Shown here piece after piece: positions 47,926 to 56,394 of a DNA stretch of 64,000 bases (positions are counted from its first letter, which is position 1; every line of letters begins with the position of its first letter). The translations under genes were made by a program, and so were the position numbers. The notes under the pieces are model-generated. The model did no database searches and was not told where the DNA came from. It was given only the letters and a program-made list of their open reading frames with translations. This DNA comes from Streptomyces sp. CB09001 (GTDB lineage: Bacteria; Actinomycetota; Actinomycetes; Streptomycetales; Streptomycetaceae), in contig NZ_CP026730.1 in the NCBI RefSeq assembly GCF_003369795.1, positions 6,315,001 to 6,379,000 of the forward strand, written 5' to 3'.

Positions 47926-50427
47926 ATGGACCATGGCACCGAGCGGGACGCACCTCCCGGCCACCGTGCCGGACCCGACACCGTGCCGGCCGACCCCGTG
48001 ACGGGCCGCGTCCCGCTGGCCGTCGTCGTGGTGGACCGCGACGGACTGGTCTCCCACTGGAGCCGTGGTGCACGACGGCTGTTCGCCCTCCCCAAGGAAG
48101 AGGCGATCGGACGGCCCGCACCCGATCTGCTGCCCGTCTCGGGCGTGCTCCCCGGGGACACGGAGCTGGACGGCACCGGGCACGACGACGCCTACCGCTC
48201 GTACGCCGACGAGGGCCTGGGGCCCGGCCTGGAGTCCTCCCTCGACGGGCGGCTGTCCTACCCCGCCGCGGGCCGCGCCCGGCTGACCGTGCGGGCCGAC
48301 GCCCGCGTCGACGTGCTCTGGTGGGCCTATCCCCTGGTGGGACCCGGTTCGGAGCGGCTGCTCGTGCTGGCCGCCGACGCGGACGGACTGCGGCGGGACT
48401 ACACCGACCGGGCCGACGACGGCGCCGGGCCGGCCGTCGTCGAGCGGATCGCCCCCGGATTCGCCCTGCACACCGACTTCCCCGGCGCCGACGAACTCGC
48501 CCGCCGCCTCCCCGAGATCCTGCCCAGCATGAGCGTCGGCGAGAGCGCCCGCATCGTCGCGCAGGTCCTTGAACTGGGCTACCCCGTCCTGGAGTTCAGC
48601 CAGCACGACCGGGTGCCCGTCACCCCCGACTGGGGCGTGCCCCGGCGGGCCGAGCGCAGGGCGCGCCGCGAGCGGGCGGCGCGGGCACTCGCGGCCGGCG
48701 AACCGGTGCCTGACGAGCTGCGGGACGAGGCCGAGGACCTGGAGTACGCCGCGGTCCGCGAACGCCTGGAGTTCCTCAACGAGGTCAGCGGTGCGATCGG
48801 CACCTCGCTGGACCTCTCCCGGACCATCGTCGAGGTGAGCCGGGCGGTCGTCCCGCGCTTCACCGACGTCGCCGGCACCTACCTGCGGGAACAGGTCGTC
48901 GCCGGGGAGGGCTTCCCGGACGGCGTGCCCGACACGACGACGATGTGGCACCGGGTCGCCCTGGAACACACCGACGAACCCGGCCGCTGGGACGACGTCG
49001 TACCGGTCGGCGAGGCCATGCCCTTCCCGGCGCACACCCCCTTCTTCCAGTGCATGACCACCGGTGAGCCGGTCCTGGTGCCCCGCATCACCGAGGAGAT
49101 GGGCCACGCCATCGCCTCCCAGTTCGAGAAGCGGGACATCCGGCCGCTCATCACCGGCCGCTCGATGCTGCTGGTGCCGCTGAAGGCACGCACCGTCGTC
49201 CTCGGCTTCATGATCCTGCTCCGGCACCCGGAGCGGCCCGTCTTCAACGACATGGACCGCGTCACCGGCGCCGAACTCGCCGCCCGCGCGGGCCTCGTCC
49301 TCGACAACGCGCGCATGTACACCCACCAGGAGAACGTCGCCGAGACGCTCCAGGACAGCATGCTCCCGCACATCCCCGCGCGCCTGGCCGGCTGCGACAT
49401 CGCCACCCGCTACCTGCCGGGCACGCTGCTCGGCCGGGTCGGCGGCGACTGGTTCGACGCGGTCAAACTGCCCGGCGCCCGCACCGCCCTCGTCGTCGGC
49501 GACGTCATGGGACACGGTCTCAACTCGGTGGCGATGATGGGCCAGTTGCGTACCGCCGTCCAGACCATGGCCGGCCTCGACCTGCCCCCGGCCCAGCTCC
49601 TGCGCAACCTCGACGACCTCGCCCAGCGGCTCGGCGACACCCACCTCGCGACCTGCCTGTACGCCGTGTACGACCCCATCGCCGGTGAACTGCACCTCGC
49701 CAACGCCGGCCACATCCCGCCCGTCCTGGTCCGCGCCGAGGACGGCGCCAGCGAGCTGATCGACCTGCCGACGGGGGCGCCGATCGGCGTCGGAGGGGTG
49801 CCCTTCGAGTCGGTGCGCGTCCCGGTGGCGCCCGGCGACCGGCTGGTGATGTGCACCGACGGCCTGGTGGAGGTGCGCGGCGAGGACATCGGCGTCGGCC
49901 TCGCCACCCTCTGCGAGTCCGCCGCCCACCCGGCCGCGTCCATGGACGACGCCTGCGACACCATCATCCGCGCCCTGGGCACCGGCGGCGGCCGCAAGGA
50001 CGACGTCGCCCTGCTGATGGCCCGGCTGACCGGCATCGAGCCCGACGCCGTCGCCGAGTGGCGCCTCGCCCGCGACCCGGCCGAGGTGGGCCGCGCCCGC
50101 GCGGCGGTCCGCGAGCAACTCCACGACTGGGGGCTGCCGAAGCTGACGGGCCCCGCCGAGCTGATGGTCAGCGAACTCGTCACCAACGCCGTACGGCACT
50201 CCCGCGCCCGTCCCGTCGCACTGCGCCTGGTGCGTGCCGACACGCTGCTGTGCGAGGTGGACGACGACGATCACGAACTGCCCACGCTCAAGAGCGCGGG
50301 CCCCGACGACGAGTCCGGGCGCGGTCTGCGCGTCGTCAGCACCCTCGCCCGCGAATGGGGCGCCAGCCGCACCGGCGCCGGCAAGACGGTGTGGTTCGAG
50401 CTGACCCTGCCCGCCCGGCACCGTTAG
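47926..50427 (+). CDS. PAS-GAF-SpoIIE phosphatase-HATPase multidomain regulator
   Basis: 833 aa. A PAS-like domain (about 25-150: LAVVVVDRDGLVSHWSRGAR) is followed by a linker helix, then a GAF domain (about 290-465: LEFLNEVSGAIGTSLDLSRT). The SpoIIE/PP2C phosphatase (about 480-700) has the metal acids in GGDWFDAVKLPG and VVGDVMGHG. A HATPase_c domain of the anti-sigma-kinase type (about 710-833) has SELVTNAVRHSRA and GRGLRVVSTLA. Such proteins dephosphorylate anti-anti-sigma factors and can rephosphorylate them. No anti-anti-sigma gene is adjacent. ATG 47926 follows AGAGGG. Cytoplasmic. Confidence 0.92.
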   Translation: MDHGTERDAPPGHRAGPDTVPADPVTGRVPLAVVVVDRDGLVSHWSRGARRLFALPKEEAIGRPAPDLLPVSGVLPGDTELDGTGHDDAYRSYADEGLGPGLESSLDGRLSYPAAGRARLTVRADARVDVLWWAYPLVGPGSERLLVLAADADGLRRDYTDRADDGAGPAVVERIAPGFALHTDFPGADELARRLPEILPSMSVGESARIVAQVLELGYPVLEFSQHDRVPVTPDWGVPRRAERRARRERAARALAAGEPVPDELRDEAEDLEYAAVRERLEFLNEVSGAIGTSLDLSRTIVEVSRAVVPRFTDVAGTYLREQVVAGEGFPDGVPDTTTMWHRVALEHTDEPGRWDDVVPVGEAMPFPAHTPFFQCMTTGEPVLVPRITEEMGHAIASQFEKRDIRPLITGRSMLLVPLKARTVVLGFMILLRHPERPVFNDMDRVTGAELAARAGLVLDNARMYTHQENVAETLQDSMLPHIPARLAGCDIATRYLPGTLLGRVGGDWFDAVKLPGARTALVVGDVMGHGLNSVAMMGQLRTAVQTMAGLDLPPAQLLRNLDDLAQRLGDTHLATCLYAVYDPIAGELHLANAGHIPPVLVRAEDGASELIDLPTGAPIGVGGVPFESVRVPVAPGDRLVMCTDGLVEVRGEDIGVGLATLCESAAHPAASMDDACDTIIRALGTGGGRKDDVALLMARLTGIEPDAVAEWRLARDPAEVGRARAAVREQLHDWGLPKLTGPAELMVSELVTNAVRHSRARPVALRLVRADTLLCEVDDDDHELPTLKSAGPDDESGRGLRVVSTLAREWGASRTGAGKTVWFELTLPARHR

Positions 50428-50453
50428 CGCGGCGCCGTCCGTGTGCCGACGTG

Positions 50454-50729
50454 TCAGGTCTCCTCGCGGCGCCGTTCCGCCCTGCGTTGCAGGGACTGCC
50501 GCCGGGCACGCAGCTCCTGCTGCCTGCGGCGGCTCTTCCTGCGCCGCTCGGCCCGCGCACGGGCCCGGGGGTCCCTGAGCCTCGTGTGGTCGAGCCTGGT
50601 GATGTACCAGATGAGGCCGCAGAACAGGCCCAGGAGGAGCACGCCGAGGACGGCGGCGAGCACCGGTGGCATGTCCGCGACCTCGATGTCCCGGTATTTT
50701 CCGACACCCACGTCTTCCCCCGTCCCCAT
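50454..50729 (-). CDS. Small single-pass membrane protein with basic tail
   Basis: 91 aa. One helix (PPVLAAVLGVLLLGLFCGLIWYI) is followed by a highly basic Arg/Gln/Glu tail (LDHTRLRDPRARARAERRRK) likely in the cytoplasm. The family is not recognised. A -10-like TAGATT lies upstream on the minus strand near 50770. The exact start is unsure: a GTG eight codons later is also possible. It converges with the phosphatase gene. Confidence 0.6.
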   Translation of the reverse strand: MGTGEDVGVGKYRDIEVADMPPVLAAVLGVLLLGLFCGLIWYITRLDHTRLRDPRARARAERRRKSRRRQQELRARRQSLQRRAERRREET

Positions 50730-50825
50730 GACCGCCCCCGTCGGCACTTCCCCGGCCGACCGACGTAATCTAGCCGACCTGCCCGTGGCCCGAATCCGCC
50801 CGGCGCGAACTACCGGTGAAGGAAT

Positions 50826-50857
50826 GCGCCCGGCGCTTGTGGCCGTGCGCCGGGCGC
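50826..50857 (+). other. Perfect 11-bp hairpin in the leader of the methyltransferase gene
   Basis: GCGCCCGGCGC (50826-50836) pairs with GCGCCGGGCGC (50847-50857) across a 10-nt loop, 61 bp before the ATG at 50918. It may end transcription from upstream or act in the leader of the methyltransferase gene. Confidence 0.45.
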
Positions 50858-50917
50858 GATACACCGTACGGACCCGTCGCCGGCGGGTCGTACGTCGTCG
50901 CACCTGGGGAGACGGGC

Positions 50918-51640
50918 ATGAGCGTGACGAGTCGGTACCGGGACGCCTGGGAGGGCTTCTGGAACGAGGCCTCCGGGGACCGCGGGGCGGTGTTCTGGGA
51001 CGCGGAGCCGACCCTGACCGCAGGCCGTCACCTGGCCCACTTCGAACCGCACCTGACCGACCCCGCCCTGCCGCTGATCGACCTGGGCTGCGGCAACGGC
51101 ACCCAGACCCGCTACTTCGCCGAACGCTTCCCGCACGTCGTCGGCGCCGACCTCGCCGCCGCCGCCCTTGCCCACGCCCGCCACGCCGACCCGGCCGGAC
51201 TGGCCGCGTACCGGCAACTGGACGCCGCCGACAAGGCCGAGGCGGAGGCGCTGCACGCGGAGCTGGGCGACGCCAACGTCTACGTCCGGGGCGTCCTGCA
51301 CCAGTGCGAGCCCGACGACCGGCAGCCCCTGGCCGACGCCCTCGCCGCGCTCCTCGGCGCACGCGGCCGCGCCTTCCTCGTCGAGCCCTCCCAGGCGGCC
51401 AGGACCGTCCTGATGGGCCTGGCCCAGGGGCCCGCCGGACCGCCCGCCAAGCTCGCCCCCGTCCTCCGCCACGGGCTTACCCCCGGCGCCGTCCCCGACG
51501 AGGCGGTGCCCGAGTACCTCCGCGCGGCAGGCCTCACCGTCCTGGCCCGCGGCGAACTCCCGCTGGTCACCACCGAGTACACGACCGACGGCACCCGCAT
51601 AGAGCTGCCGTCGACGTGGGTGGTGGCGGGTACCGCGTAG
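50918..51640 (+). CDS. Class I SAM-dependent methyltransferase
   Basis: 240 aa. Motif I is LPLIDLGCGNGTQTRYFAERF, followed by VVGADLAAAALAHAR and a motif with YVRGVLHQCEPDD at the post-I/II position. The C-terminal ELPLVTTEYTTDGTRIELPS closes the sheet. It methylates a small molecule or is uncharacterised; no target is suggested. ATG 50918 is preceded by GGGGAGACGG. The Nudix gene starts 11 bp after its stop, so they are likely cotranscribed. Confidence 0.87.
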   Translation: MSVTSRYRDAWEGFWNEASGDRGAVFWDAEPTLTAGRHLAHFEPHLTDPALPLIDLGCGNGTQTRYFAERFPHVVGADLAAAALAHARHADPAGLAAYRQLDAADKAEAEALHAELGDANVYVRGVLHQCEPDDRQPLADALAALLGARGRAFLVEPSQAARTVLMGLAQGPAGPPAKLAPVLRHGLTPGAVPDEAVPEYLRAAGLTVLARGELPLVTTEYTTDGTRIELPSTWVVAGTA

Positions 51641-51650
51641 CCTCGGGCGG

Positions 51651-52130
51651 GTGGAAACGACGCACCGGCCCGCGGCCCGGGTCGTCTGCCTGGACGCCGC
51701 CCGTCGCCTGCTGCTCCTGCGCTGGCGGGACCCGTTCGACGGGACATACCTCTGGGAGCCGCCCGGTGGCGGCATCGAGCCGGGCGAGACGCCCCTGGCG
51801 GCGGCCCGACGCGAGCTGGCCGAGGAGACCGGGCTCGACCCCGCCGCGGTGCTGGACCGGTCCGTTCCGGTCGACCGAGACGTGTGGTGGAAGGGCAAGC
51901 GGTACGTCGGAACGGAGCACTTCTTCGTCGCCGAGTTCGCCGAGGAGCGACCGCCGCTCGTACGGACCGGCCTGCTCCCCGACGAACGGGCCAACCTGGA
52001 CACGCACGTGTGGACGGCCAGATCCGGCCTGAGCGCGCTGCCGGACCGGGTCGAACCGCCGCGGTTGGAGGCCGTCCTCGACGCCCTGGTGCCGGGTGGT
52101 CGGTGGACTGATCCTCCGGGAAAGGGCTGA
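51651..52130 (+). CDS. NUDIX hydrolase
   Basis: 159 aa. The Nudix box is GGGIEPGETPLAAARRELAE then ETGLDP, which fits Gx5Ex7REUxEExGU exactly. ARVVCLDAARRLLLLRWRDP starts the fold. VWWKGKRYVGTEHFFVAEF suggests a nucleotide-sugar or ADP-ribose-like substrate, without proof. GTG 51651 starts 11 bp after the methyltransferase stop. Confidence 0.88.
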   Translation: METTHRPAARVVCLDAARRLLLLRWRDPFDGTYLWEPPGGGIEPGETPLAAARRELAEETGLDPAAVLDRSVPVDRDVWWKGKRYVGTEHFFVAEFAEERPPLVRTGLLPDERANLDTHVWTARSGLSALPDRVEPPRLEAVLDALVPGGRWTDPPGKG

Positions 52131-52154
52131 TCGTAGGCCGTACGAGGTCACTTT

Positions 52155-52170
52155 AGTGGTATAGACCACC
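52155..52170 (+). promoter_or_regulatory. DasR-type operator (dre-like) upstream of the peptidase operon
   Basis: AGTGGTATAGACCACC matches 14 of 16 bases of the known dre form AGTGGTCTAGACCACT, including both inverted halves TGGT and ACCA. It lies 55 bp before the M55 peptidase ATG. DasR is a GntR/HutC-family repressor that responds to glucosamine-6-phosphate in Streptomyces. Downstream, TGGCAG, an 18-bp spacer, and TACGGT (52213-52218) could form a promoter with a start at or next to ATG 52226. The site then lies just upstream of -35. Confidence 0.65.
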
Positions 52171-52175
52171 GATGG

Positions 52176-52184
52176 TTATCCACA
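52176..52184 (+). other. Consensus DnaA-box sequence
   Basis: TTATCCACA is the exact 9-bp DnaA box and lies six bases after the dre-like site. Only one copy is seen, so this is not an origin. It could be a chance match or a DnaA-responsive site. Confidence 0.3.
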
Positions 52185-52225
52185 GCCCTGGCAGAGGTGG
52201 CCGGGCAGCGCGTACGGTTCGAGCC

Positions 52226-53059
52226 ATGAAGATCCTCATCAGTGCCGACATGGAGGGCGCCACCGGCGTCACCTGGCCGGCCGACGTGCTGCCGGGGACG
52301 CCGCAGTGGGAGCGGTGCCGATCGATGTTCACCTCGGACGTGAACGCGGCCGTGCTGGGCTTCTTCGACGGCGGCGCCGACGAGGTCCTGGTCAACGAGG
52401 CGCACTGGAGCATGCGCAACCTGCTCCTGGAGCGGCTCGACGAGCGCACGGAGATGCTGACCGGCCGGCACAAGGCGCTGTCCATGGTGGAGGGCGTCCA
52501 GCACGGGGACGTGGACGGCATCGCGTTCATCGGGTACCACGCGGGCGCCGGCATGGAGGGCGTCCTCGCGCACACCTACCTCGCCAACCAGCTCACCGGC
52601 GTCTGGCTGAACGACGTACGGGCCAGTGAGGGTCTGCTCAACGCCCACGTGGTCGCCGAGTACGGAGTGCCCGTGGTGCTGGTCACCGGCGACGACGTGG
52701 CCTGCGAGGACGCGCTCGGCTATGCGCCCGAGGCGCGCAAGGTCGCGGTCAAGGACCATGTGTCGCGGTACGCGGCCGTGTGCCGTACGCCCGCCAGGAC
52801 CGCCGCCGACATCCGGGCCGAGGCCAAGGAGGCCGCCGCGCTCGCGGTGCGGCACGAGCCGGTCAGCGGCGGACCCTTCACCCTCGCCCTGGAGTTCGAC
52901 GCCGAGCACCTGGCGGCGGCCGCGACCGTGGTGCCCGGGGTGGCTCAGGTCGGGGAGCGGAAGGTGGCGTACACCCACGACACGATGTTCGAGGCGATCC
53001 GGACGTTCAAGGCGGTCACGACGATCGTCTCGGCGGCGGTGGAGGAGCAGTATGGCTGA
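52226..53059 (+). CDS. M55 family D-aminopeptidase (DppA-like)
   Basis: 277 aa. ILISADMEGATGVTW holds the first zinc ligands (D-x-E), and FIGYHAGAGMEGVLAHTY the His and later ligands; NEAHWSMRN and VTGDDVACED match DppA. Known members remove N-terminal D-amino acids, for example from D-Ala-D-Ala. It is cytoplasmic by sequence. ATG 52226 is close to a possible promoter, giving a short or absent leader. Its stop overlaps the next peptidase gene by eight bases. The dre-like operator is 55 bp upstream. Confidence 0.92.
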   Translation: MKILISADMEGATGVTWPADVLPGTPQWERCRSMFTSDVNAAVLGFFDGGADEVLVNEAHWSMRNLLLERLDERTEMLTGRHKALSMVEGVQHGDVDGIAFIGYHAGAGMEGVLAHTYLANQLTGVWLNDVRASEGLLNAHVVAEYGVPVVLVTGDDVACEDALGYAPEARKVAVKDHVSRYAAVCRTPARTAADIRAEAKEAAALAVRHEPVSGGPFTLALEFDAEHLAAAATVVPGVAQVGERKVAYTHDTMFEAIRTFKAVTTIVSAAVEEQYG

Positions 53060-54383
53060 GCACACGGTGACCGGACCGGACACCGGCGAGCAGGCACTGG
53101 ACGAGGTCGTCCGGTTCACCTCCGAGCTGATCCGGATCGACACCACCAACCGCGGCGGCGGCGACTGCCAGGAGCGGCCGGCCGCCGAGTACGCCGCCGC
53201 GCGGCTCGCCGAGGCCGGGGTCGAGCCCACGCTGCTGGAGCGGACCCCGGGCCGCACCAATGTCGTGGCCCGCATCGAGGGCACCGACCCGTCGGCCGAC
53301 GCGCTCCTGGTCCACGGTCACCTGGACGTGGTGCCCGCCGAGGCCGCCGACTGGAGCGTGCACCCGTTCTCCGGCGAGATCCACGACGGCGTCGTCTGGG
53401 GGCGCGGCGCGGTCGACATGAAGAACATGGACGCGATGATCCTCGCCGTCGTCCGCGACTGGGCCCGGCGCGGAGTGCGGCCCCGGCGCGACGTGGTGAT
53501 CGCGTTCACCGCGGACGAGGAGGCCAGCGCCGACGACGGCTCCGGCTTCCTCGCCGACCGCCACGCCGCGCTCTTCGACGGCTGCACCGAGGGCGTCAGC
53601 GAGTCCGGGGCGTTCACCTTCCACGACGGGGCCGGGCGGCAGTTCTATCCCATCGCCGCCGGTGAGCGCGGTACGGGCTGGCTCAAGCTCACCGCGCGCG
53701 GCCGGGCCGGCCACGGTTCGAAGGTGAACCGGGAGAACGCGATCACCCGGCTCGCCGCCGCCCTCACCCGCATCGGCGACCACGAGTGGCCGCTGCGCCT
53801 GACCCCGACCGTGCGCGCAGCCCTGACCGAGATCGCCGCCGTCTACGGCATCGAGACCGATCTGAGCGACGTCGACGCGCTGCTGGACAAGCTCGGCCAG
53901 GCCGGGAAGCTGGTCGAGGCCACCGTCCGCAACAGCAGCAACCCGACCATGCTGGACGCCGGATACAAGGTCAACGTCATCCCCGGAGAGGCCGTCGCCC
54001 ACGTCGACGGACGGTTCCTGTACGGCGCCGAGGACGAGTTCCGCAGCACCCTCGACCGGCTCACCGGGCCGGACGTGGACTGGGAGTTCGTCCACCGCGA
54101 AGTGGCCCTCCAGGCGCCGGTGGACTCGCCGACGTACGCCCGGATGCGTGCGGCGGTGGAGGAGTTCGCGCCCGAGGGACACGTCGTGCCGTACTGCATG
54201 TCCGGAGGCACCGACGCCAAGCAGTTCTCCCGGCTCGGCATCACCGGATACGGGTTCGCGCCGCTGAAGCTGCCCGAGGGCTTCGACTACCAGGCCCTCT
54301 TCCACGGCGTGGACGAACGGGTCCCGGTCGAGGCGCTGCAGTTCGGAGTCCGTGTCCTCGACCGTTTCCTGCGCACGGCCTAA
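53052..54383 (+). CDS. M20/M25/M40 family metallopeptidase
   Basis: 443 aa. Zinc ligands and catalytic residues are in LLVHGHLDVVPAEA, WGRGAVDMKNMDAMIL and FTADEEASADD, with VSESGAFTF later. The dimerisation domain follows in the middle (LKLTARGRAGHGSKVNRENA). The C-terminus has MSGGTDAKQFSRLGITGYGF and the last His in FHGVDERVPV. It should cleave peptides or acyl-amino acids with two zinc ions. GGAGGAG lies before the ATG within the previous gene, so the two genes are coupled. Confidence 0.93.
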   Translation: MAEHTVTGPDTGEQALDEVVRFTSELIRIDTTNRGGGDCQERPAAEYAAARLAEAGVEPTLLERTPGRTNVVARIEGTDPSADALLVHGHLDVVPAEAADWSVHPFSGEIHDGVVWGRGAVDMKNMDAMILAVVRDWARRGVRPRRDVVIAFTADEEASADDGSGFLADRHAALFDGCTEGVSESGAFTFHDGAGRQFYPIAAGERGTGWLKLTARGRAGHGSKVNRENAITRLAAALTRIGDHEWPLRLTPTVRAALTEIAAVYGIETDLSDVDALLDKLGQAGKLVEATVRNSSNPTMLDAGYKVNVIPGEAVAHVDGRFLYGAEDEFRSTLDRLTGPDVDWEFVHREVALQAPVDSPTYARMRAAVEEFAPEGHVVPYCMSGGTDAKQFSRLGITGYGFAPLKLPEGFDYQALFHGVDERVPVEALQFGVRVLDRFLRTA

Positions 54384-54426
54384 AGACCCCCGGCACCGCC
54401 CGGACGAGCAAGCAGCTGGAGGAGAA

Positions 54427-56394
54427 GTGGGGGAGTCAGTGCGGACTCTGTCATACGGATCGTGGCCCTCGCCCGTCGACGCGGCCCTCGCCGCCGCGCA
54501 CGACGGACGGCCCGACGACGTCGGCTTCGTCGGTGACGAGGTGTGGTGGACCGCGCCCCGGCCCACCGAGGGCGGACGGCGCACCCTGGTGCGGCGGCAC
54601 GCCGACGGCACCGAGGAGCCGGTGCTGCCCGCGCCGTGGAACGTGCGCAGCCGCGTCATCGAGTACGGCGGCCGGCCGTGGGGCGCGGCCACGACCGACG
54701 CCGGTCCGCTGGTGGTCTTCGTGAACTTCGCCGACCAGCGGCTGTACGCCTTCACCCCGGGCGGCGGCGAGCCCCGTCCGCTGACGCCGCTGTCCGCGGT
54801 GGGCGGCGGGCTGCGCTGGATCGAGCCGGACCCGCGTCCCGAGCGCGGGGAGGTGTGGTGCGTCCTGGAGGAGTTCACCGGCGAGGGGCCCACCGACGTC
54901 CGCCGCGTCCTCGTGGCCGTGCCGCTGGACGGCTCCGCAGCCGACGACCGGGGCGCGGTGCGCGAACTCACCCCCGAACGGCACCGCTTCGTCACCGGAC
55001 CCCGCCTCTCGCCCGACGGGCGCCGCGCCGCCTGGCTCGCCTGGGACCACCCCCGTATGCCCTGGGACGGCACCGAGCTGATCGTCGCGGAGGTCGGTTC
55101 CGAGGGCACCTTCCAGCAGGCCCGGACCGTCGCGGGTGGGCCCGAGGAGTCGATCGCCCAGGCGGACTGGGCCCCGGACGGCACCCTGCTGTACGCCTCC
55201 GACCGCACCGGCTGGTGGAACCTCTACCGCGACGGGCGGCCGCTGTGCCCCCGCGAGGAGGAGTTCGGCGGGCCGCTGTGGAAGCTCGGTCAGCGCTGGT
55301 TCGCGCCCCTGGACAGCGGCCTGATCGCGGTTCTGCACGGCCGGGGCGCCGCCGTCCTCGGCATACTCGACCCCGAGACCGGCGAGGTCGTCGACGCGGC
55401 GGGCCCCTGGACGGAGTTCGCGCCCGCCCTCGCCGCGCACGGGGAGCGGGTAGTCGCCGTCGGCGCGAGCCCCCGCAGCGGCTACGAGGTCGTCGAACTG
55501 GACGCCCGCACCGGCCGCGCCCGGGTGATCGGCGCCCCGCACGAGGACGCCGCCGACCAGGCGTTCTACCCCCGGCCGCGGATCCGCACCTTCACCGGTC
55601 CGGGCGGACGCGAGATCCACACCCACCTCTACCCGCCGCACCACCCCGGCTGCCGGGCCCCGGACGGCGAACTGCCGCCGTACGTCATCTGGGCGCACGG
55701 CGGCCCCACCAGCCGTTCCCCGCTCGTCCTCGACCTGGAGATCGCCTACTTCACCTCCCGCGGCATCGGCGTCGCCGAGGTCAACTACGGGGGTTCCAGC
55801 GGCCACGGCAGGGAGTACCGCAACCGGCTGCGCGAGCAGTGGGGCGTGGTCGACGTCGAGGACTGCGCGGCCGTCGCCCTCGCCCTCGCCGACGAGGGCA
55901 CCGCCGACCGGGAGCGGCTCGCCGTGCGCGGCGGCAGCGCGGGCGGCTGGACCTCCGCCGCCTCACTGGCCACCACCGACGTCTACGCCTGCGGCACGAT
56001 CAGCTACCCGATCCTCGACCTGACCGGCTGGGGGACCGGCGAGACCCACGACTTCGAGTCGCAGTACCTGGAGAGCCTGATCGGCCCGTACGCCGAGGTC
56101 CCGGACCGCTACACCGACCGGTCGCCGGCCGAGCACGCCGAGCGCGTCACCGCCCCCTTCCTGCTGCTCCAGGGCCTGGACGACGTGATCTGCCCGCCCG
56201 TGCAGTGCGAGCGGTTCCTCGACCGCATGGCGGGCCGCGGAGTACCGCACGCCTACCTCACCTTCGAGGGGGAGGGGCACGGATTCCGCCGCGCGGAGAC
56301 CATGGTGCGCGCCCTGGAGGCGGAGCTGTCCCTCTACGCGCAGGTCTTCGGGCTGACCCCGCCCGGCGTCCCCGCCCTGGAGCTGACCCGATGA
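54427..56394 (+). CDS. S9 family (prolyl-oligopeptidase-like) serine peptidase
   Basis: 655 aa. An N-terminal beta-propeller (about 1-370) has SPDGRRAAWLAWDHPRMPWD, ADWAPDGTLLYASDRTGWWN. The C-terminal alpha/beta hydrolase has VIWAHGGPTSRSP, VNYGGSSGHGREYRNRL, nucleophile Ser in RGGSAGGWTS, Asp in QGLDDVICPP and His in GEGHGFRR. No signal peptide is seen. It should cleave short peptides inside the cell. GTG 54427 follows GGAGGAG; GTG 54439 is an alternative. It lies 43 bp after the M20 gene and overlaps the next gene (ATGA). Confidence 0.92.
   Translation: MGESVRTLSYGSWPSPVDAALAAAHDGRPDDVGFVGDEVWWTAPRPTEGGRRTLVRRHADGTEEPVLPAPWNVRSRVIEYGGRPWGAATTDAGPLVVFVNFADQRLYAFTPGGGEPRPLTPLSAVGGGLRWIEPDPRPERGEVWCVLEEFTGEGPTDVRRVLVAVPLDGSAADDRGAVRELTPERHRFVTGPRLSPDGRRAAWLAWDHPRMPWDGTELIVAEVGSEGTFQQARTVAGGPEESIAQADWAPDGTLLYASDRTGWWNLYRDGRPLCPREEEFGGPLWKLGQRWFAPLDSGLIAVLHGRGAAVLGILDPETGEVVDAAGPWTEFAPALAAHGERVVAVGASPRSGYEVVELDARTGRARVIGAPHEDAADQAFYPRPRIRTFTGPGGREIHTHLYPPHHPGCRAPDGELPPYVIWAHGGPTSRSPLVLDLEIAYFTSRGIGVAEVNYGGSSGHGREYRNRLREQWGVVDVEDCAAVALALADEGTADRERLAVRGGSAGGWTSAASLATTDVYACGTISYPILDLTGWGTGETHDFESQYLESLIGPYAEVPDRYTDRSPAEHAERVTAPFLLLQGLDDVICPPVQCERFLDRMAGRGVPHAYLTFEGEGHGFRRAETMVRALEAELSLYAQVFGLTPPGVPALELTR

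Noticed and set aside
47395..50421. 1008-codon minus-strand open frame opposite the MFS and phosphatase genes
   Set aside because: It spans two well-defined genes and their terminator on the other strand and shows no domain motifs.
52176..52184. Replication origin
   Set aside because: Only one DnaA box was seen. Streptomyces oriC has many clustered boxes between dnaA and dnaN, which are absent here.
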